Positions 1 through 9,779 of a DNA stretch of 64,000 nt are shown piece by piece. The notes under the pieces were generated by a model. The model worked only from the letters and a program-made list of their open reading frames with translations. It did no database searches and was not told the origin of the DNA. Numbering within the stretch: the stretch's first letter is position 1; each line of letters opens with the position of its first letter. The stretch lies in the NCBI GenBank assembly GCA_002682825.1, contig NOKP01000044.1, forward strand, positions 1,291 to 65,290. Direction: 5' to 3'. This DNA comes from Neonectria sp. B-13 (taxonomy: Eukaryota > Ascomycota > Sordariomycetes > Hypocreales > Nectriaceae). The translations under genes and the position numbers were made by a program.

Positions 1-3000
1 GCTCTCTTGAGACTCTAGGTGAGCGCCCTTCTCGAGCAGCAGCTTCACCACCGCCTCGTGCCCGTTCCCTACTGCCCACAATAGCGGCGTCCGGCCATTG
101 CTGTCTTGAGACTCTAGGTGAGCGCCCTTCTCGAGCAGCAGTTTCACCACTGCCTCGTGCCCTTTCCGTGCTGCCCACGATAGCGGTGTCCGACCAGAAT
201 AATTGTCTCGAGACTCTAGTTCAGCGCCCTTCTCAATCAGCAGCTTCACGACCGCGTAGTGCCCGTTCCGTACTGCCCACGATAGCGGTGTCCGACTATA
301 ATAGTTGTCTTGAGACTCTAGGTGAGCGCCCTTCTCGAGTAGCAGCTTTACAACCGCGTCGTGACCGTTCCCTGCTGCCCGCAATAGCGGTGTCAGACCA
401 TTGATCTCTTGAGACTCTAGGTCAGCGACCTTCCGGATCAGCAGCTCGACCACGACCTCGTGCCCTTTCCCTGCTGCCCACGATAGCGGTGTCCGACCAT
501 TGCTATCTTGAGATTCTAGGTCAGCGCCCTTCTCGATCAGTAGCTCGACCACCGCCTCGTGCCCGTTCCCTGCTGCCCACGATAGCGGTGTCCGACCAGA
601 ATAATTGTCTCGAGACTCTAGATCAGCGCCCTTCTCGATCAGCAGCTTCACGACCGTCTCGTGCCCAAACTCTGCCGCGTACGACAGCGGTGTGCGAAAG
701 CCAGTATCTTTGGGATCTGGATCATCTCCATTCTCGAGCAAGACGATCATAATATCCTTTAGCCCGAAGATCGCTGCAAGATGTACTCCTCGTACCTGCC
801 TCGGAAGGCTTTGACTATGGTAGCTGCTGGAGGCCATCAGGGCCTGGCTGGAGCTGGAGACTTTTGCTTCACTAGCGAGAAATTTCAGAATGAACTCTTT
901 TCCCTTTATCGAAGCCGCGAAAGCGTGGTGTCCCCAGTTTCGCGCCGCATAGTCATACAACGGATTCTGCTGCAGTCGCTCCTTAAACCCCTGATCCGTT
1001 GCACAAAAGCCGGCTTCAAATTTTCTGAACGAAAGGTATGTGATGCAAGTCCTCGCAATAGCTTCTTGCGCCTTCGGAAACCAATCTTCCTTGGTCCGTT
1101 CGAGGTATTCCTGTGTTGTATAGTGGACCAACCGAATGATGTTGCTTTCTTCGTCGACCGAGACCAATCCAGCGCACACGGAAACCATGTCTTCAATCTG
1201 TGGCAGGTTCTCTTCGTCAACTTCGGACTCGCCAATCTCGACAGCAAGGGCATGCCGGAGCTCCGTTGTAGTGAGCGGCCGCTTCGCGCAGGTGATCCAT
1301 GACAGAACCTGCTTGGCAAGCTCTCCAGCGTCTGCCACCTGCCCTTCGATTCGCTCCATAGCGCCAGTATATGCGTGGTCATACGCTTCACATCCGGTGG
1401 CAAGCCTTTTCAAAGCAGTCCGGATGGCCTTTGGTGAGCTCTTTCCGAGCAAGGAATTAAAGTGAAGCTGAGCAAGCAAGAACCTAGCGGAGGGAGGTCA
1501 GCGTATTCCATCTATTTTCTAGAACACACATACATTCCATCAACCGCCTTAACTATTTCAGTCTTGATTTCCTGCTGCAGGTCCGGACAACATGTGACGA
1601 AGGATGGCAGCTGCCACATATGCCCATCCACCCATCTCTCTACATCCTCATCTCTAGCATGGATCTTCAATGATGGGCTCCCATCAAACTCCTCTCTGAT
1701 CTCCGGGATTAACCTTGAGGTCGCAAATAGGTTTGCTCCTGTCTTCGCCTGGAGGCTGAAGATCTCTGATAGGAATCTTGTCCGGCAACCATCGGATACT
1801 TTGCATTCATCAAGTGCGTCGACGACAATGAAGACTCTTGGATATATGGCGACGACAGACTGGAGAGCTCTCGAGATTTGGTCAAATGATGGTTTCGTCC
1901 GCGTCCCTTTATTGTTATGGTGGTTATAGAGCTTTCTCAGGCCGTCCGGTAGGGAAGACAGTCCCCAGCTGAGCTGCCTTAGCAAACTTGCGAGTAAGTC
2001 TTCAGCCTTCTGTTCGTTTTGCCGCCGGAAGTTGCAATAGAGGTATATAATGCCAACGTTCTTATCATTCTCGAACTTGGTATTAAGGTCGTCGATAACG
2101 ATGGATGTGAGCATTGTCTTCCCTGCTCCAGGAATGCCTGGACAGAACAATGTCTGCTTGTCGGTCTTTAGCCAAGCCTGGTACTCCACCGAGTCTAGGA
2201 GCCATTGACCAGTGCCCAATTGTCGTTTCTTAATATAGTCACTATGCTGAGGTCCATAGTCAATCGGCGTGAGCCAGTTGAGGATCGCCTTGTCTTCATC
2301 TTTTTCCAACTGGGACTTCATCTTCGATACATTATCATGAACTGCATCTAGTATTAGAAACATGCTACCAGCTCAACGCAGTGGCCCAAAAATAACTAAC
2401 CTTGGGTAAGTATGTCCTTCGCTGGGCGCTCTCCGTCAAGGTCTCTTGGCTGTACATATTCCAGAAGTTCCTTCGCAAACGCCGCGGCCACAGCCGCAGC
2501 ATGCTCCTGCCAATCTTCGTTCTTGTGCGAGTCCGCGTAGTCGCAGATACCTCGGATGACGATGCAAGGGAAGTCGTTCATCAGTCCCGCTGCTTCCATT
2601 TCGACGCAGAGAACATTACCACCAAGATCTTTGTTGAGTTGACCTCGGAAGACGGCATCCTTAATCACCCGGTTACCGGATGCGATTAGGCCGTAGTGCA
2701 CAAGCATATCTCTAGACTTCCTCTTAATGATCTTCGTCCTATCGCAGAACCGGCAACTCTTTCCTTCATCTTCCCCGTCTTCATTCTCCGGGAGGGTGCC
2801 ACGATCTGTGCTGCTCTCGCTGACGTGGCCGTAGTCTGGTCGGAACAGTACGTCCTCCAGTGATTCAGTTCTGGTATATTTCGGTACCAGTCTTGGCCAG
2901 TTCTTTTTCAGATCATCCAGATACTGAGGTATCTTAGGTCCATTCATTTCATGCTCTGTCTTCAATAATGCCAATGCTGTCAGTAATGCGCTTGGTGGGT

Positions 3001-3619
3001 TGTTTAGCGCACCGGTTCGCTTGAGCTTGCCGCCTTCTTCCGCCTTGCCAAGGTCCCACTGGACCACTCCAGGAAGTTGATCTATCGGCGTACTGACCAC
3101 GACATCGCCGAGTCTAACTTTCGGAGGAATACCACCACCAATACCAACCATCAAGCCGAATTTGACAGATGGGAAAGTGGAAATCATCCGAGTTGCAACG
3201 GTTGCTGATGAGCTGTTCCCAAGCATACCAAATGGCAGGCAAACTATAACAACATTATGATTGCCGACGGACCCGAGAGTGTATGTGTTGTGGTCATTTG
3301 GCGGCTTTGGGAGAGGGGCGTGTTTTCGATCCAGCATGGCAATCGCCGCGGTCTGCTCCTTTGGGAGCGCGCAGACCCATCCCACATTGTAGTCATTATG
3401 ATTCAGAGGCTTCGAACTCGTACCCGAAATCATCGCGAAAGGATTCGATGGTTTCCCACGGTTCGACGGCGAGTGAAGATGCTCGAACCTGCAATCAAGT
3501 TAGGCTGTCGCTTGTTGTATCAGAAGAAAGACCTACCTAGTACTCCTCCGCGAGGCGAGATGATTCGACAATGGCGAGGTTCTTGTGGGTGGAAGACGAC
3601 TGGATGTCCGTGCAGCCAT
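1..3619 (-). CDS. NLR-type protein: nucleoside-phosphorylase-like + NACHT + ankyrin repeats (3' end outside window)
   Basis: STAND/NOD-like receptor of the fungal kind used in non-self recognition and programmed cell death. Exons by phase: 3619-3537, 3488-2401, 2347-1534, 1483-<1; introns of 48, 53 and 50 nt have GTAGGT, GTTAGT and GTATGT donors. At least 1156 residues lie in the window. Residues about 45-385 are a PNP_UDP_1 (nucleoside phosphorylase-like) sensor domain. NACHT follows with P-loop GIPGAGKT near 461 and Walker B VDALDEC near 566. A helical linker leads to at least eight ankyrin units that continue to base 1 with no stop in frame. The start at 3619 adds a 27-residue first exon that joins in phase; M at 3433 is the fallback. 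Effector output and ligand are unknown. Domain order is seen; the immune-like role is inferred from the family. Confidence 0.88.
5..720 (-). repeat. Tandem ankyrin-coding repeat, about seven near-identical units
   Basis: The landmark GAGACTCTAG (one base varies in some copies) recurs at 9, 108, 210, 312, 411, 510 and 612, so spacing is 99 or 102 bp, that is 33 or 34 codons. Each unit encodes an ankyrin repeat of the form [19 protein letters not shown]. The 102 bp units carry one extra codon in the N-Y-S loop. Similarity at DNA level, including third positions, is much higher than ancient ankyrin repeats show, which suggests recent duplication or gene conversion. Confidence 0.9.
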
Positions 3620-5063
3620 GATCTCGGTGATCATAGATAAACTGTTTTAGACCGTATGTTCGCTGTTGGAGCTTTATTAGGATTCCTTCTCAAGCCTCAC
3701 CGAAGTTGTCGGGTGTTGACGACACAAACTGAAGGCATTTGGAAGTGAGGGGAAAATATGGTTGCTGGGCAGAGCTGAAAACTGCCTGAAGCAGCCGCCC
3801 ACATGACTGGATTACGCTCGCTCTGCAGCGAATCATTTCGCGCCGCTTGCTGCAGGAGCAAGATCTGTGCATTCCGAGCTAAACCTTGAACGCCACGTCA
3901 TGGTGCCTTTCCTGCCGTCAGGCGTCATCCGCTTTCTCGCGGAACTGTCTAGAACCTCACTGTGTGGTCCAGCAACCCATCGACCTGATGGAGGGAAACC
4001 GTGAGATGATCGAGACAGTCGCACAGTCCTTCACAGAAGCGTCAAGAGCTAGGGGCGTTTATATTCGCGTTGATTCATCGCACGCGTTGAACTACTGGTG
4101 CCAAGTACACCGATGTGGGAAGGGGTGGGCTGACAGGTGATTTGGGTCGTTAAGATGTGACATGCCAATGCGCGCCGCGTCGAAGTAGATCTCGCAAAGT
4201 TCGGGCCGCGCCGTGTGCGGGGACTATGATTTGACTTTGCCGCACCGACCGTTATGAGACGTCAGCGCCCCATCCTCGTGCTCGTGAGCCATAGAGACTA
4301 ACCGCACATGTACTCTCGTGCTAGGCGTATTAACTTCCCAACAGCGCTGTTGCCCAGCCAAATGAGCTGTCGCGCTGTGTTGAGGCTCCGTTGACTGCCC
4401 GCGCTGGCCTACGCGGGGCGCTCCTCGCCCCTTCCCCACCGTGTGAATCAGGTTCACTACTGCGTCAAAGATCAGCCAATCGCGCGACCCAGCAGAGCCG
4501 GGGGGGTTCCGCCGGAACTGCTCTCGGGACCCACCTACTCAAAGTTAGCCAGGCATCCACGCAGGTCTTGGTGTGAGATTTAGACGTAGTCACTTCAGCT
4601 GCCCAGCATTGTCCCATCTTATTGGACAGATCTCGCCCGTCACGTCGCGACTCGAACGCGTAACAGGCGCGGGACTGAACCCGTCGGTTGCTAAATCAGT
4701 TTCGACCATCCTCGTCCTCGAAATTCTGTTGGCCCAGTCCCCAAAATAAATTAAAATGCGTCAAAGAAGAGGTACATTAGCTGCCACCTATTTTCTTATG
4801 GTGAGAGATGTACCAACACTTTTGGTTGTTACATAATGCGACTTTGCAGACGGCACACCACCATGAAGTCATCCACCTCGCATTGCCTTGAACCCAGGGC
4901 TCCTAATAGTGTAATTAACCAGTGCGTGTGAAAGCCTCAAACTGTTCATTTAGTCCGTCTGACTTGGCCAGACTAAACTATCAGTCTGCCTGAAATGCCC
5001 AGACTAAACTATTGGTCCGTTCGTCACCATCACACTAGACCACAGTGCAAACTATGGTCTACA
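3620..5063. other. Intergenic: NLR promoter side, no gene seen
   Basis: No coding exon could be supported on either strand. The part next to 3619 must contain the NLR promoter. Two direct copies of CCAGACTAAACTAT lie at 4968 and 4999, 31 bp apart, just outside the hAT relic; they could be subterminal repeats of that element, but no matching terminal inverted repeat was found. Confidence 0.5.
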
Positions 5064-5546
5064 CTAATAGTCCAAACATAAAAGATGGCTTGTGGCCCTT
5101 CCCCGTACCGCCTCCAAAGCTTCCCAATGCCATTGTCGAATTGTCTCATCGCCGCCTTCTTTATCACGTCCCTGAATCCAAAGTATCGACGATGGTACCC
5201 GTGGCTGCCAGATCGACATAACGATACTAGAGTCCATAATTAGACAATGGTACACCTCACGAATCAGAAGGCTTACCTCTGATGGGACTATCAGAGAGCT
5301 CCTGTCCCAGGATCGTAGGCATTCCAAGAGATTCAACGTTTCAATGTTCATAGATCCTCGCTGGTCGGTTACCGAAAGCTTGGCTTTGGAGAAGAGTCGT
5401 TCTGTCTCAGTAGACATAGGCACAATCGATAGAATGTCGATGGCCATCAAAGATAAGTTAGGGAACCGCCGTCGCTGCGCTGATTCTAACCGCCATTTCA
5501 ACGGATCCGATACCATCATCACAGGCTCACGGCACTCAGTGCTCAT
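5064..5546 (-). pseudogene. hAT transposase C-terminal (dimerisation) fragment
   Basis: The 160-codon stretch contains the hAT dimerisation signature: a block reading LSLMAIDILSIVPMSTETER, then LFSKAKLSVTDQRGSMN and LLECLRSW. This part of hAT transposases forms the dimer and ends the protein. The RNase H-like core and BED zinc finger are missing here, so it cannot be active. It directly abuts, in the same frame, an OrsD-like fragment upstream. The tail after the signature is not recognisable. Confidence 0.75.
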
Positions 5547-5999
5547 CTTGCGGCCAATCTCGAACCAGCCACTTGCTGCTCTTGATGGGAAGAAACGTTA
5601 GCATTGGACCCCTGACCGCCATGGCAGGAGTTCTGCTTCTGCTTGTGTTGGGTCCTTGCTTAGTCTCCCTCGACTATTTGGGTTATGCCAGTCGTGCTCC
5701 TTGCGATAATGTGCCTGGATCCTCTGCCGCTGGCGAGCAACGTATAGGCACTTTCGACACTTGAGCCCATTGGATTCCGGAGGACTGAGATGGGGGATGG
5801 GCTCTGCTGCTGGGGGTGGAAAGCGGAATCCGGAAAGCCCTTGCTGATCTCGAATGATGCTGGGTATTTTTCTAATCTCCTCAGCTACCTTGTGCCGCTC
5901 TGCAGGCAGTAGATCGCGGTGTCTAACCTACAGATGTGAAGCGACTTCGTCTGACACGCATGCAAAGCCGCATATTTTGCATACTACAACCCGATACTG
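5547..5999 (-). pseudogene. OrsD-like (PF12013-type) zinc-finger fragment with in-frame stops
   Basis: Read from 5999 downwards, the frame gives YRVVVCKICGFA, a HLxxRHRDLLP segment, FRFPPPAAEPIPHLSPP, then GLKCRKCLYVARQ, HYRKEHDW and RFFPSRAASGWFE. This is the Cys/His-rich core of the fungal family named after OrsD of the orsellinic acid cluster, a family often found in repeats and mobile DNA. Two stops interrupt it: HL-stop near 5927 and VQC-stop near 5587. The second fits CAA>TAA, as the family has CQRFF there. Family assignment is from memory of conserved motifs. Confidence 0.7.
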
Positions 6000-7684
6000 A
6001 GAGAGATAAATAAACAACTCCAATTTTCAAGGCAAGGTAAGTTCTCCTTGTTTGTGTTCTTTCTACTTTATCACTGGATACGCGACTCTATAAGAACGTA
6101 TTATGTTTCTTACCTTATGCTGAAATTTGCTTTTTGCTACTTCCTGTATTCCTATTAAATGTATAAATTAAGGTTATCTCTATATCTTAACTACCTTCTA
6201 CTCCTCTCTATTATATGCCTTATAGCTAGTAGGGTAACACTTAAGAACTGCTATTACTATCTATTATATCTACCCTAGCTATAGTTCCTAAGGGCTATCT
6301 TAGCCTTCTCAGCCTACTTTGTCTTTAAGAAGCTGTACTAACTTAGTACAGTAACCCTAAACCATCCACTAGTCAGACGTCGTTCAAATAGACGCTGGCA
6401 ATACACTCCATCTATCCATGGGACCCCACCTGGCTCATAAGCACCACCTCATGCCCTACCTCTCCTACGATCATTTATCCATCCATGTTCCTTTCAGCAA
6501 TGCTACTGTATTCTTCGTTTCTGTCGGAACACTCGGGAGCATTCGATACACTGCATCCCATCTGGTCGCGGCGGTTCGATGAATGGAATGACGGGGGTAT
6601 TAGGAGGAGGATACTGAAAGTCCTAGAGATCTTCTTGAGATTTCAATATTCCCGGTATAGCCTCGATCTAGCCCTTAATATCCTGTCTTTCCTGTGATGT
6701 AAATTGTCGTTGATGTACAATCTGGTGTAGTAAATGAGATAGGATTTCTTTGGCTACAATAGTATATCGGCAGAGTCGACAAACCACAACGTTATACTAT
6801 AGAAGATGGACAAATGGACCTAGTTCATTGACTAAGCTATTACCAGGAGATTGCAAAAGCGCCTTCCCCTGTCTACACTATTGCCAGAATCCCGACTAGA
6901 CTTAGGTGCCAAACATCGAGTAAAAACCTTTGAATTGGCTTCAAACTGTTTACTAAGGTTCTCTGACTTATACTGTTTACTCACTAGCATATTGCCATCT
7001 CTTGCTGTTGTGATATTCTTATTGCAAGTTGTTGACCTCGTCGTCGACTTGATCTCTGTCAGCCAATCAGAATTTCGCGGTCAAAACTAAACCGTTTTTG
7101 ATTTTCACGGTCAAATCTAAACTACATTAGGAATAGTGCTCTATGGACAGGCACTAGCCCTCATTTAGTGTTCAATGCTACCATATTGCTTTTGGAGAGT
7201 AATTTAATTCCCACCAGAGCTGATGGCGAAACCCATACATGTCAGGGAAAACGGTAGCAGGTCTATCCTGGGGCGCTAGGGTCCCTCCTGCTTATGTCGA
7301 TCGCGCCCGCCGATTTGGGCTTGAAGGCAACCCGAATTAGGGCAAGGGTGACAGGGTCAAATAATCGCGGCGCATGTGCCAGGCTTGGACAAAGCAGACT
7401 GGCAAGGTGTACCTACTGGACGTTCTCGCGATGATTTTCTGAGCGAGGCAATCGACCGTCTAATAATCTCGTGGTAATTGTACATTAGGGCCAAATCTGG
7501 GCCACGGCGTTCCACTGTATCTCAAGTCGACAGGATTTTTTCGATTAATCCAAGAATGCCGGCAACTAGTTAGTCAGAGAAAGGCTAGAGAGACGACCTA
7601 AGACTTGATGCCGTAGGACACGAATGACCCTGGCCAAACTGTGTATTAACTTCGCCACAAGCGGGCAAGGTTTCCTAGGATCTT
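6000..7684. other. Intergenic, partly AT-rich RIP-like DNA
   Basis: About 6060-6360 is strongly AT-rich and TpA-rich, like the larger block at 9.8-12.1 kb. Two copies of CGGTCAAAnCTAAAC lie near 7079 and 7107, in inverse sense to the CAGACTAAAC copies at 4968/4999. No gene was found. Confidence 0.45.
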
Positions 7685-9166
7685 CTACATCTGAGCAGTA
7701 CGCGTCATCCAAGTACAAAAGGCGACTATGACTATAATTGTAGTAGGGACGGTGATCACCCAGTAGATCCAAAATCCAGACGAGATTTTCGACCCATCGT
7801 CGCCGAAATTGAAGAAGGCAGTGCTGAAGAGAGCCTGTAACTATGTGAGTAAATTGGTGAGCATGACTCAGGGCAACACGCACAGAAAGAAAGGTTGCCG
7901 GTAGAAACACCATTGTCAAGAGTGCGATGGATTTCATCACCGTGTTGTCTTGGTTGGCGATGTTGTTAAAAGCCTGCATTTAGTCAGTTTATCTGAGCGA
8001 TGCACCAATCGAGTACTTCAACCGGGCTGGTTCCGTACTAAATTGATTTCGTTCTCGAGTCTCTTTTGATTAGAGTCGGACCGAAGCTTGAGGCTTTTGG
8101 CCAGCTGGATTTGGAATCTCATATGTTCCTTCGCCTGCTCCTGGTAGGTCTTCTCGATCGCGCCGGGCAGCTTATCGTAGACTTCTGCCTGGTATCGTAG
8201 CATCTCTTGAAACGTCTCAATCGTCGCCGACAGGATCTCAGAAGTGTGAATGCCGTGTCTTGAAATGTCATGCATTGGCTTGAACAGCCGTCCGGCGTAT
8301 GGCCGGTCCTGGAGCCAGTTAGACTTCTCTGGTGGCCGGCCTTTTCGAGCAACGTGAGAAAAACGATGGAATGCTCACCTCCTCAAGCTTTCGGACTGGG
8401 TCTCGAATACGCCACACCGAAAGGTCGTAGTATTTTATTATCAGGTCGATCAGGTCGACGTGCATGGCGAACGGATCTCCGAAGTTGAGACCTGACGGCC
8501 GCTTCTCAAGTGATGCTTTCAACTGATCGGGCAGGTCGAAAGGTGTGTCAACACACAGAATTTGGCACTTGCCTGAAGGATCCCAGCGAGTAAATATTCC
8601 CATCTCGAACCATACGTAACCTTTCTTGTTGGTAGGAGGTACATAGTCGGGTTCTGTGTCGTATGGCCCGTGATCGACTTTGCGAATCATTTTCACCAAA
8701 CAGCGAAACCAAGTGTCTAACTCATTTTAGTAGGCCACTCAAAAGGGTTGAAGAGATGCATAGAACGTACTGCATCTTGTAACCTGGTCATTGGTATAAG
8801 TCGGTCTACAGCCGAAGTAACCGTTCAATTCGACACAAGTTCTAGTGGCGACGAACTTGGGAACATCGAAAAGGCCCAGAAGCCTTTCCCGGCTATCTTG
8901 CTCTTCCGGAAAGCATCCCTTATCGAGAAAACTGGGCTTCGGGATCAACGTCCGCAGACATGAAGAAAGCGGGGCGCTCACATGTAGCAATTCTCATTCG
9001 TGTCACTCACAGTCTGGGCACTAAAAGTATTGTCGAACGTTATCACCCATCCCGTTCCCTGAGGAGCTGGTCTAGAATCAGAATTTGAATATCTCGTCAT
9101 GAAAACTGAGCGCCTACAATGCTTCAGGAAAATTGCTCGGGAATTTGCCTGGAATCTGGCTGCCAT
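7685..9166 (-). CDS. CorA-like two-transmembrane protein
   Basis: Six exons close in phase: 9166-8982, 8931-8771, 8716-8379, about 8323-8039, 7973-7884, 7834-7685; about 402 residues. The fourth exon could begin at 8326 instead, depending on the AAG or GAG acceptor. The long soluble part ends in helices (MHDISRHGIHTSEIL, then LAFNNIANQDN), followed by two membrane helices (ALLTMVFLPATFLSALF and WIYWVITVPTTIIVIVAF). This layout matches the fungal CorA-like Mg2+ transporter superfamily members found beside ankyrin or HET proteins. The GMN signature between the helices is absent, so metal transport is not assured. The final intron has donor GTGCGT and acceptor TTACAG. Confidence 0.8.
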
Positions 9167-9498
9167 GGTCGAATCGGGCTGTCAATTTTCCCGGGTTCTT
9201 AGGGCGATGGCATCGAGATTCTAGATGATTGTCGCGACAATCTCTGGTGGCTGTTCGAGGCGCGTTCTAGATAATTAGAATTCTGAAAGATTGAAAAAAA
9301 AACTGCAGAGTTATCTGAGCCTGATTCAGGCACGCCCCCAGCCTCCTTATATTCAGCATTTTCAAGCCATATGCACGTTGGTGGTGTTGAGACAAACTGG
9401 AAGGAATGGAGTGATCAATTATGGTGGGATTGGTTCGTATCCGAGGCCTCGATGAGTGCCGCTGACGAGGCGCTACTTTTACTCAATAAGTCTTGACT

Positions 9499-9632
9499 GG
9501 AACGCGCCGCATTCCAGCTTCTAGGCCAATCATATCCAATGCATTCTACCCCTTCATCTTGTGGGGCGTAACGCGCCGCGTTCCACGTTCATGTCAAGTT
9601 CGTATACATCCTAACAGAACGCGCCGCGTTCC
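9499..9632. promoter_or_regulatory. Three copies of palindrome GGAACGCGCCGCGTTCC
   Basis: Near-perfect copies lie at 9499-9515, 9568-9584 and 9616-9632. The consensus is an 8 bp inverted repeat (GGAACGCG/CGCGTTCC) around one base. They sit 330-470 bp upstream of the CorA-like gene start at 9166, in otherwise AT-leaning DNA, and could be binding sites for a dimeric regulator. Function is inferred only from symmetry, repetition and place. Confidence 0.5.
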
Positions 9633-9779
9633 ATACGCCATAATCCCTGTTGAGTATAATGAACACTATTAACTCTCCCTTTGACTGTCGTAAGCCTACA
9701 CTTGGGTTACGAGCAGGGATTCGGTCCAACCAGAGAGCAGCATGAAAGGTACATTCAACCCCACTTAATTTATACAGTG

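Noticed and set aside
906..1403. 165-codon minus-strand frame
   Set aside because: It overlaps the NLR exon in another frame and is rich in Arg/Ser without features; the NLR frame is open through the same bases.
4600..4700. tRNA-like GC-rich stretch
   Set aside because: No cloverleaf, no B-box GGTTCGANTCC and no acceptor stem could be drawn.
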